Source of the DNA: Xenococcaceae cyanobacterium MO_188.B29
GTDB taxonomy: Bacteria > Cyanobacteriota > Cyanobacteriia > Cyanobacteriales > Xenococcaceae
DNA length: 42,424 bases
Assembly: GCA_030065155.1 (NCBI GenBank)
Contig: JASJDI010000017.1
Span: 1 to 42,424, forward strand
Direction: 5' to 3'
Shown piece after piece: positions 23,590-31,000 of this stretch (positions are counted from its first letter, which is position 1; every line of letters starts with the position of its first letter). The position numbers and the translations under genes are program-made. The notes beneath the pieces are model-generated. The model was not told the origin of the DNA, searched no databases, and saw only the letters and a list, made by a program, of their open reading frames with translations.

Positions 23590-24003
23590 ATGTCAAAAGA
23601 ACAAGACAACATCAATCTTTACCTACGTTTTCTCGCAGCGATGAATGCTCCTGACTATGATGCGCTTGACCAAATTTTCTCATCTTCTTTTGTCGATCAT
23701 CATCCAGGGTTTGATCTCAGTAGTCTCGATGATTATAAACAAGCTTTAAAAACGGCAAATGAAGCAGTCAAAATACAAGCTATTTTGGACGAAATTCTTG
23801 CTATTGGCAACAAAGTAATTACACGAGCAACTCTTAAAGGTAAGCACGTCGGTACATTCTTTGGGGTGCCACCTACAAAGAAAGAGGTTACTTGGACTAC
23901 TACTGAAATCTGGAGAATAGAGAACGGCAAATTTGTAGAACGCTGGGCTCAGGATGACCTATTAGGTCTTGTTCGACAGTTAGGAGTATCTCTACCTTTC
24001 TAA
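23590..24003 (+). CDS. SnoaL-like (NTF2-fold) ester-cyclase family protein 1
   Basis: The 137-residue product is a single SnoaL-like domain: NLYLRFLAAMNAPDYDALDQ at the N-terminus, DHHPGFDLSSLDDYK, then GKHVGTFFGVPPTKKEVTWT and IWRIENGKFVERWAQDDLLG. This is typical of the ester cyclase or SnoaL-like group. Such small alpha+beta barrels act as cyclases, isomerases or epoxide hydrolases, or only bind ligands. It begins 48 bases after the GMC gene, with GAGGA upstream, and has a sister gene next to it. Confidence 0.75.
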   Translation: MSKEQDNINLYLRFLAAMNAPDYDALDQIFSSSFVDHHPGFDLSSLDDYKQALKTANEAVKIQAILDEILAIGNKVITRATLKGKHVGTFFGVPPTKKEVTWTTTEIWRIENGKFVERWAQDDLLGLVRQLGVSLPF

Positions 24004-24104
24004 AGAGAACTAAATTGCAAATCAGACCCTTGCTAGTAACAATTAAAACTTCATAAAACTTTAGTCTCAACTACTAATTATCGCAACTTTTTGGAGATTA
24101 TCAA

Positions 24105-24521
24105 ATGTCATCAGAAAAAGAAAATATCCTTGTTGTCAAGCGTCTTTGTGATATTGTTAACAATCGAGATTATGATGCAATGGATAACTTATTTGCTGAC
24201 TCTTTTATCGATCGAAATCCAGCTTGGATTGTTGACAATCTAGATGAATTGAAAAATATTATTCGTGAAGCTCATCAGGCTTTAGATCAGGATATTACTC
24301 AAGATGATGTCTTCGCATCTGGTGACAGAGTTGTTGTTCTGATCACATTTAAGGGCAAACATATTGGTTCGTTTTTGGGTATTTCCCCAACTAACAAGCC
24401 CGTTAGTTGGACAAGTATTGAAATTTATCGCTTTAATGAGAATGGCAAAATTGTTGAACGTTGGGTTCAAGCTGATACAGCAGGTTTAATGAGACAACTT
24501 GGAGTTGAAATTCCTTCTTAG
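24105..24521 (+). CDS. SnoaL-like (NTF2-fold) ester-cyclase family protein 2
   Basis: This 138-residue paralogue of the preceding gene shares its framework: VNNRDYDAMDNLFADSFIDR, GKHIGSFLGISPTNKPVSWT, IVERWVQADTAGLMRQLGVE. The two probably arose by tandem duplication, then diverged. GGAG lies before the ATG at 24105. The pair may act on related intermediates or form a heteromer. Confidence 0.75.
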   Translation: MSSEKENILVVKRLCDIVNNRDYDAMDNLFADSFIDRNPAWIVDNLDELKNIIREAHQALDQDITQDDVFASGDRVVVLITFKGKHIGSFLGISPTNKPVSWTSIEIYRFNENGKIVERWVQADTAGLMRQLGVEIPS

Positions 24522-24546
24522 TAGTCCTTAAATTGAGGAGATAAAA

Positions 24547-25005
24547 GTGAGCAATCTAGCACCTTTAACTGAGTCTGAAGTCAGAAAATTAGCAATAGAT
24601 TGGTACCAAAAAATAACTGACAAAGTACCAGCCGACGAATATCGACCACTGCTTGATCAAAAAAACCTCAAAATGGAATTCCCCGATGGACCTCCAGCTT
24701 TTGGCTTTGATGGCTTCAAATCTTGGTACAAAGGCGCAACTGAGACATTCTTTGATCAAGTTCATACCCTCAAAGAATTCAAGCTTAAACCGTTAGATGA
24801 TCGAGAAGGTAAGCAAGCAGAAGTTAAAGTAATTGTCCATTGGGAAGCAAGTTTGTGGCAACCTCCAGCACCGAAAAGTAGGCGGGTTGTCCTAGATGCC
24901 TATCAAACCTGGTTAGTCAAGCGATCGCTTACTAGCCAGAAACCGATAATTATGACATATATTGTTGAGCGTTTTGATTATGCTAAGGGTTCAGACGAAC
25001 TATAG
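24547..25005 (+). CDS. NTF2-like small protein
   Basis: The start is GTG at 24547, with GAGGAG seven bases upstream. The 152-residue protein shows an NTF2-like pattern: KLAIDWYQKITDKVPADEYR, a conserved LKMEFPDGPPAFGFDGFKSW segment, then strands EVKVIVHWEASLW and RRVVLDAYQTWLVK, and IVERFDY. No catalytic set is clear. It follows the two SnoaL-like genes by 25 bases and probably shares their transcript. Confidence 0.6.
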   Translation: MSNLAPLTESEVRKLAIDWYQKITDKVPADEYRPLLDQKNLKMEFPDGPPAFGFDGFKSWYKGATETFFDQVHTLKEFKLKPLDDREGKQAEVKVIVHWEASLWQPPAPKSRRVVLDAYQTWLVKRSLTSQKPIIMTYIVERFDYAKGSDEL

Positions 25006-25023
25006 AAATTAAAGGAGATTTTG

Positions 25024-25404
25024 ATGAATACAAGAGAAGTAATTGAAAAATACTATGAAACTGTCAATGCAGGTGACTGGGAGACTTGGCTCACTTTGTT
25101 CGATGACAATCTGGTTATGGATGAACAGTTAGCAGGGCATATTGAAGGTACTCAGACTTTGCGAGATGGAGTTGATGGTCTAATAAAAGGTTATTCCAAG
25201 TTTCAAAATCTACCCAAACATATTGTTGTTAGTGGGAACGAAGCCTGCGCTGTTTCACGGATTGAGGCTGCTAATGCTAGTGGTGTAAAGATTGAGGCAA
25301 ATGTAGCCAATTACTTTGTTGTCGAGAATGGCAAGATTACCTACTTAGCCAATTTCCACGATACAAGACCATTCGATCCTTTTGTGAACCAGAAGTTGGA
25401 CTAG
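25024..25404 (+). CDS. SnoaL-like/NTF2-family protein
   Basis: I choose the ATG at 25024 (MNTREVIEKYYETVNAGDWE), because AAAGGAG sits at suitable spacing; a TTG three bases earlier is possible. The 126-residue protein has WETWLTLFDDNLVMDEQLAG, a KFQNLPKHIVVSG segment and the C-terminal NYFVVENGKITYLANFHDTR typical of NTF2/SnoaL folds. It is the fourth such gene in a row. Confidence 0.7.
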   Translation: MNTREVIEKYYETVNAGDWETWLTLFDDNLVMDEQLAGHIEGTQTLRDGVDGLIKGYSKFQNLPKHIVVSGNEACAVSRIEAANASGVKIEANVANYFVVENGKITYLANFHDTRPFDPFVNQKLD

Positions 25405-25448
25405 CTATTATAAATGATAATTTACTTAATTATTACAAAGGGTAAGTA

Positions 25449-26171
25449 ATGAATATCGAGCAGCAAACTGTCGTTATCATGGGTGGGAGTTCTGGAATCG
25501 GACTCGCTACGGCAAAAATACTAACACAATATGGGGCTAACGTTGTGATCACTGGACGAAATCAGAAGAAGCTTGAGACTGCTCTAGCCTCAATCAATGG
25601 CTCTAAATCTGGGGCGGTATGCAATGCAACTTCTACTGATGAGTTGACTAACTTCTTTACTAAACTTGGTGAATTTCACCACCTCATCTTATGTGTTAGT
25701 GGTACTGAAGGAGGAGGTGCTTTCGTTTCTCTCGAAGGAAAACAACTACGCCAAGCTTTTGAAGAAAAGTTCTGGGCACATTTTCAAGCTGTACAAGCTT
25801 CTTTAAAAACTTTGCACAAATCTGGCTCAATCACTTTTGTAACTGCTGCTTCAGCCCGAACCTCACTGAGCGGGACAGTGGGACTTGCTGCCATTAATGG
25901 GGCTCTTGAAGCTATGATTCTACCCTTAGCAAATGAACTACGTCCAATACGAGTAAATGCTGTTTCGCCAGGTGTGATCGATACTGGATGGTGGAAAAAT
26001 ATTCCAGAGAAAGAGCGTCAAGCTATTTTTGCTCAAACTGCTGCTACTTTACCAGTAGGTCGTATTGGACGCCCAGAAGATATTGCGGAAGCGATCGCCT
26101 TTTTAGTTGGCAACGGTTTTATGACTGGCACTGTCATAGAGTGCGATGGAGGCTTACGCATCAAGGAATAA
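25449..26171 (+). CDS. SDR-fold protein lacking the usual catalytic Tyr and Lys
   Basis: This 240-residue short-chain dehydrogenase-type protein has the nucleotide motif MGGSSGIGLATAKIL (about 11-25), TGRN after the second strand, and the C-terminal IRVNAVSPGVIDTGWW and TGTVIECDGG motifs. At the active site, S135 is present (TAASARTS). Where YxxxK is expected the sequence reads GLAAINGALEAM, so the Tyr position is Leu146 and the Lys position is Asn150. Known SDR subgroups with AxNGALEA sequences exist. The protein may use another acid, or may bind NAD(P) without normal redox catalysis. AAAGGG precedes the ATG. Confidence 0.8.
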   Translation: MNIEQQTVVIMGGSSGIGLATAKILTQYGANVVITGRNQKKLETALASINGSKSGAVCNATSTDELTNFFTKLGEFHHLILCVSGTEGGGAFVSLEGKQLRQAFEEKFWAHFQAVQASLKTLHKSGSITFVTAASARTSLSGTVGLAAINGALEAMILPLANELRPIRVNAVSPGVIDTGWWKNIPEKERQAIFAQTAATLPVGRIGRPEDIAEAIAFLVGNGFMTGTVIECDGGLRIKE

Positions 26172-26243
26172 AAGTAAGGAAATTGAGCCTACATAACACT
26201 TCAAAATATACAGCAATCAAGGATAATCAGGGAGTTGTGAGCT

Positions 26244-26696
26244 ATGAGTTTGCAAATTTTTTCTCAAGTAGCCATTACTTGTCAAGATGCGATCGCCACC
26301 GAAAAATTCTACACTAAGCATTTTGGTTTCAAACGGGCGAGGGTGGCTAAACTGCCAGATGGCGATCAAATTGTCTTTATCAAAATGGGGGATAGTGCTT
26401 TCTATTTAGAAATTTTTCAAGCAAAAGAAGAAGCCCCTATCCCCAGGGCAATTAATGATGGTTATATTTTTCCTTCTGTGCGTCATTTGGCTTTTAAAGT
26501 CAATGACGTAGATGCCAAATTAGCTGAGATGGGAGATGAAGCCAACATTACCCTCGGTCCCCTGAATTTTGATAATTATATTCCAGGGTGGCGCACCGTT
26601 TGGCTAGCCGATCCAGACGGCAGAATTATTGAAATTAGTCAAGGATTTACCGATGAAGATAATCCGCCCCCCTTAGAACAAGAATTAAACTCATAA
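26244..26696 (+). CDS. VOC (glyoxalase/dioxygenase superfamily) protein
   Basis: This 150-residue protein has two beta-alpha-beta-beta-beta modules: ITCQDAIATEKFYTKHFGFK at the start and VRHLAFKVNDVDAKLAEMGD in the second half. Possible metal ligands are Glu in FYLEIFQ, His in RHLAFKV and Glu in RIIEISQ. VOC proteins include glyoxalase I, extradiol dioxygenases, epimerases and resistance proteins. The acidic tail DEDNPPPLEQE is likely disordered. It follows the SDR gene by 72 bases, with GGGAG before its ATG. Confidence 0.75.
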   Translation: MSLQIFSQVAITCQDAIATEKFYTKHFGFKRARVAKLPDGDQIVFIKMGDSAFYLEIFQAKEEAPIPRAINDGYIFPSVRHLAFKVNDVDAKLAEMGDEANITLGPLNFDNYIPGWRTVWLADPDGRIIEISQGFTDEDNPPPLEQELNS

Positions 26697-26787
26697 GATA
26701 AATTTTTTGTCAAACCTTTTTCTTGTTTCTAGGCATCTTATCACTCTTTGAGTATTACTTAATCTCTAATTTATAGGAGCAAATTTC

Positions 26788-28995
26788 ATGGCTAATGCTG
26801 TAGACTTTACTTTTTCCGACCTCATTGCAGGATATATCACCCAGTATTATCCCGATCGAGACGCTTTTGACCTAAAAACCTCAGACGATCGCGAATATAC
26901 TGTTTATCTGACCCCAACTACTTACGCGGAATTAATTCGCAATCTTGGACAAGCTTTCCAAGATGCTACTGGTCAGATGCGCGATCTGCTTAAAGCAGGT
27001 GAACCAGACCAAGTAGGAGCTCGAGGCAAATTTTTGTTAGTTTACGGTATTTTTTATCCAGAAAATGGTAGTGGGTACCACTTTGAAGGGAAACACCTAG
27101 TTTTTCCTGGACGATCTCTAACCGATGATGCCAATGATTATGTCTTTGAAAAACAAGACTGGTGGATTAATCAGATCAAACAATTAGCTGACTTCTATCT
27201 CAAAGCAGAGTTTGGTGTATCTTCTACTGCCATTAATATCGATTACGCTGCCTATCGAACTAATCTGACTATCACAGGCGAAAAACAAAAAAGTGGACGA
27301 CAAGAAACCGATACTATTTCTCGTTTAGTTTATGGTTTTGCTTCTGCTTACCTACTCACTGGAGAAGACTGCTATCTTGAGGCAGCAGAAAAAGGAACCC
27401 AATATTTGCGGGAACATATGCGCTTTAAAGATAACAGTGAAGGCATAGTTTATTGGTATCATGCTGTTGACATTCAAAATGATGGCAGTGAAGAAAAGAT
27501 CTTTGCTTCAGAATTTGGGGATGATTTTGATGCTATTCCCTGTTATGAGCAAATTTACGCTCTTGCTGGGCCAATTCAAACCTATCGCATTACAGGAGAT
27601 CCCCAAATTTTAGATGATGCGAAGAAAACAGTTGCTCTGTTCGATCGTTTCTTCAAAGATCATTCAGAAAAAGGCGGTTACTACTCTCATATCGATCCCA
27701 TCACCCTAAGTCCCCATAGTGAATCTTTAGGACGCAATAAAGCCCGTAAGAATTGGAACTCCGTTGGAGACCATGCTCCTGCTTATTTAATCAACCTTTG
27801 GCTAGCTACAGGGCGGGAAGAATATGCAGCTTTTTTAGAGGAAACCTTTGATGCTATCCATAAACATTTTCCCGACTACAATGAAAGCCCCTTTGTCCAA
27901 GAAAAATTCCTTGATGACTGGAGCAAAGATCAAACTTGGGGATGGCAGCAAAACCGTGCAGTTGTCGGTCATAACCTCAAAATTGCCTGGAATTTAACTC
28001 GGATGTTTGGTCTCAAACCTAAGTCAGAGTATCAGGATTTGGCGAATACTATTGGTAATAAAATTGCCGAAGCAGGAACCGATCGACAACGGGGCGGTTG
28101 GTATGATGTGGTAGAACGGGTGGAAAAAGCTGGCAACTTCCATAAGTATGTCTGGCACGATCGCAAAGCCTGGTGGCAACAGGAACAAGGAATCTTAGCT
28201 TACTACATCATGGCAGGTGTATATCGGGAAGCAGACAACGTTGATTTTCTCCGTTATGCCCGTGAAGGAACTGCTTTCTATAATGCTTGGTTTTTAGATC
28301 ATTATAGTGGTGGCGTTTACTTCAATGTTTTATCTAATGGACAACCCTACAGCCTAGGAACAGAAAGAGGTAAAGGTAGCCACTCAATGGCAGGTTATCA
28401 CTCTTTTGAGTTGTGCTACCTAGCAGCAACTTATACTAATTTGTTGGTTTTCCAAGAACCGATGGATTTATACTTTAAACCAACTGCTGGTGGATTTCCT
28501 GATAAAATTCTGCGGGTTGCTCCAGATATTTTACCTACTGGTAGCATTCGTGTTAAACAAGTTTGGATTGATGGCGTTCCCTATCATGATTTTGATAAAG
28601 ATGGTTTATTTGTCCGACTTCCTGATGACTACGCAGGCAAAAAGATCAGAGTACGTCTTTATCCAAACAATGTACCTTTTGAAGCAGCTTTGTTAGATGT
28701 TACGGAGAATGGAGTAGCACAAGTAGATTTAACAGGTGATTTTACTAAACCAGGGGCTTTACAAGAACTTGATGAAGAGTTTTCTCGCCTAGAAATTCAA
28801 CAGGCAAAAGGGTTAACTTTAGTTGTAGAAGACTTGAAAGACATTTCTAGTGAAGCTTTACGCTTTCTTTCTTTCTTTATTAGTGGCAAAAACCGTGAAT
28901 CAGCAGATACTTTTACTGTTTCTGTCAAAGGTGCGAAAGACAAAGTTAAGGAACTCTTTGTGAATAGTAGCTTGAGTTCTCAAATTTCAGTGTAG
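26788..28995 (+). CDS. AGE-family sugar epimerase/isomerase-like protein with C-terminal extension
   Basis: The 735-residue protein contains an N-acylglucosamine 2-epimerase-like (alpha/alpha)6 barrel at about 150-565. Typical sites are GDHAPAYLINLWLATGREEY, WGWQQNRAVVGHNLKIAWNL (His), and HDRKAWWQQEQGILAYYIM, like the KxWWxQ motif of cellobiose 2-epimerases. The N-terminal 120 residues are extra. The C-terminal part (about 580-735) has a beta segment, then AKGLTLVVEDLKDISSEALR, which looks STAS-like, and FTVSVKGAKDKVKELF. That would make it a fusion nearly twice the usual length. The substrate may be a free mono- or disaccharide. AGGAG precedes the ATG. It opens the carbohydrate section of the cluster. 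Confidence 0.75.
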   Translation: MANAVDFTFSDLIAGYITQYYPDRDAFDLKTSDDREYTVYLTPTTYAELIRNLGQAFQDATGQMRDLLKAGEPDQVGARGKFLLVYGIFYPENGSGYHFEGKHLVFPGRSLTDDANDYVFEKQDWWINQIKQLADFYLKAEFGVSSTAINIDYAAYRTNLTITGEKQKSGRQETDTISRLVYGFASAYLLTGEDCYLEAAEKGTQYLREHMRFKDNSEGIVYWYHAVDIQNDGSEEKIFASEFGDDFDAIPCYEQIYALAGPIQTYRITGDPQILDDAKKTVALFDRFFKDHSEKGGYYSHIDPITLSPHSESLGRNKARKNWNSVGDHAPAYLINLWLATGREEYAAFLEETFDAIHKHFPDYNESPFVQEKFLDDWSKDQTWGWQQNRAVVGHNLKIAWNLTRMFGLKPKSEYQDLANTIGNKIAEAGTDRQRGGWYDVVERVEKAGNFHKYVWHDRKAWWQQEQGILAYYIMAGVYREADNVDFLRYAREGTAFYNAWFLDHYSGGVYFNVLSNGQPYSLGTERGKGSHSMAGYHSFELCYLAATYTNLLVFQEPMDLYFKPTAGGFPDKILRVAPDILPTGSIRVKQVWIDGVPYHDFDKDGLFVRLPDDYAGKKIRVRLYPNNVPFEAALLDVTENGVAQVDLTGDFTKPGALQELDEEFSRLEIQQAKGLTLVVEDLKDISSEALRFLSFFISGKNRESADTFTVSVKGAKDKVKELFVNSSLSSQISV

Positions 28996-29186
28996 TCGGG
29001 TTTTCTTCATTTTGGTAGAGACCTTGTTACTCAGTTAAAATTTAGCTTTGCATTGAGTAACTAGAGGGGAAATCCAGAAATAATTAATTAATTCTCTTCA
29101 TTTTCCTCTCTCCTTATTCTTAAATCCGCTTTACTCAAAACAGTGTAACTCGCAGGAACTTAAATTAAAGAAAGGAAAATGTTGTG

Positions 29187-30959
29187 ATGATTAAGCGTTG
29201 TAATAACCTGCACATAGGTATTCGCTTTCTGCAAATAAGTTTTGGTTTATTCGCTATCTCTTTTTGGGCAGCATTAAGTTGTATATTGTTTCCCTTATCA
29301 GCTTTTGCTGTCTCCAATCTAGACTTTGTGCCAAATCCAGAATTAGTAGATCAACCCACTTCAGGAAGTGCAATTCCTGTTTTGTGTAATTCCAATTGGC
29401 AACAATGTGCAGAAAGCTCACAATTATTAGGAACAATCAATAATAACCGAGGTCGTTGGAACCCATTTTTACCTGAGAATAATATGATTCGAGACGATCG
29501 AACTTATTACAAAGAGGTCAAACTCGCAGCCGATGGGGGTCGTCAAGGTGATGGAATATATGCATTGCGGTTTGTCACTAATCACGATCTGCGACAAACT
29601 TTCAAGGTCGATCGACAAGTAGATAGTATGGGTAAACCAGAATTAGTTACAGGCGATCGCGCCGATCGAGGACAGAACTTGATGATTAAAGTCGATCGTG
29701 ACGGCGTTTATAAAATCAGCTTTAATCCCACTACTCTCGAATATAATATTACTCCTACACCCACCTATCTAACAGAAATTAAGTCAGTACAAGTGAATGG
29801 ATTTGTCTGGGACGATGAAAATATGTTCCAGAAATTTGACGAAACCCGTAAAAATCATGAAATGACTCAAAACGGGGATTGGTGGGAGAAAACCATTCCT
29901 TTAAAAACCAATGGTGGCATTGATTTTAGAGCAGATGGAGTTTATCAGTTTTTATTTTCCGCTAATCATAACGAGGATTGGGGCTTTGGTGCTGACAATG
30001 ACGGCAAAGGAAGTCTTGCAGGAGGCACTGGTTTTGGTAGTAGTGGTGGTAAGAGCAACAATTCAGCTTTGACAATTCAAGTGTTTGAAGATGGTGATTA
30101 TACCATTCGGATGAATCCTCAGGAGTATAAATTTGAAGTTAAAGCTTCTGAAGGCTTACCACCAGTAAAAATCTTGAATGATGTCACATCTTTTCAGTTA
30201 CTAGGCACTATTTATCCAGAAAACCAATTCGATCCTACCAATAGAGAACGCAATCTCAAAAATATTGGTAACAATGTTTGGACTAAAACTGTAAAACTCG
30301 ATCCTGGTATCTATAGTGCTAATTTTGCCATCAGCAAAGAGCTTTTCCTTGATACTATGGCTCTTGGTGCTTGGCTCGAATCAGACGCTCCTAACCAACT
30401 TCTAGGCAGAGCTTGGCATGGCAAACCCAACGAACCCAATATTTTCTTTACAGTAGCTCAAAGTGGAGATTACAAGTTTGTCTATGATGCTAATAAAGAT
30501 GAATTCTCCATTGAGTCATTAAGCAATGCTCCTTTGGAACCTGCCACAACCATTGAAACTTTGCAGTTAGTTGGTAGTTTTGATGAGCCAATGGCAGCTT
30601 GGCAGCCAACCAGCAAAGCTAATAATATGCAAAAAACTGATTCAAGTATATTCGTTAAAGACGTGCAGCTTGAAGCCGATCGCCAGTATGCATATAAATA
30701 TACTGCCAATAATTGGGGTTGGTTATGGGTATTTGCGGATTACGAATTAGATAATTATGGTCAAGACTTCTTAGGTAGAAATCCCCATCCCGCTAACTCT
30801 ACACTTGAAGACTTGAAAAAATACGGTCAGCTAACTACTCACGGCGATCCTCCTACATTGGAGTTTACTCCAAAAGCTGATGGTTGTTATACCTTTGAGG
30901 CGAACTTAGAAACAGGAGCTTATTCGGTACAACCAAGTAAAAACAACACTTGTAACTAA
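29187..30959 (+). CDS. Secreted multi-domain beta-sandwich (CBM/SusE-like) protein
   Basis: I start at the ATG at 29187; a GTG at 29184 is also possible. The N-terminus is an export signal (IGIRFLQISFGLFAISFWAA ... FPLSAFA). The rest, about 545 residues, holds four related modules, each beginning like QLLGTINNNRGRW, VQVNGFVWDDENM, FQLLGTIYPENQF or LQLVGSFDEPMAA and ending in a YxF/YSV strand. They resemble the immunoglobulin-like starch-binding domains of SusE/SusF and of pullulanase N-termini. No catalytic domain is present. It probably binds glucan or another glycan outside the cytoplasm and precedes a GH13 enzyme gene by 41 bases. Confidence 0.6.
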   Translation: MIKRCNNLHIGIRFLQISFGLFAISFWAALSCILFPLSAFAVSNLDFVPNPELVDQPTSGSAIPVLCNSNWQQCAESSQLLGTINNNRGRWNPFLPENNMIRDDRTYYKEVKLAADGGRQGDGIYALRFVTNHDLRQTFKVDRQVDSMGKPELVTGDRADRGQNLMIKVDRDGVYKISFNPTTLEYNITPTPTYLTEIKSVQVNGFVWDDENMFQKFDETRKNHEMTQNGDWWEKTIPLKTNGGIDFRADGVYQFLFSANHNEDWGFGADNDGKGSLAGGTGFGSSGGKSNNSALTIQVFEDGDYTIRMNPQEYKFEVKASEGLPPVKILNDVTSFQLLGTIYPENQFDPTNRERNLKNIGNNVWTKTVKLDPGIYSANFAISKELFLDTMALGAWLESDAPNQLLGRAWHGKPNEPNIFFTVAQSGDYKFVYDANKDEFSIESLSNAPLEPATTIETLQLVGSFDEPMAAWQPTSKANNMQKTDSSIFVKDVQLEADRQYAYKYTANNWGWLWVFADYELDNYGQDFLGRNPHPANSTLEDLKKYGQLTTHGDPPTLEFTPKADGCYTFEANLETGAYSVQPSKNNTCN

Positions 30960-31000
30960 GCTCCTAAATACCGTCAATTTAAATTAAAAGAGATGTAATC

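Noticed and set aside
28490..28696. 68-codon + strand frame in the epimerase gene
   Set aside because: It is an out-of-frame shadow; the epimerase frame is continuous through it.
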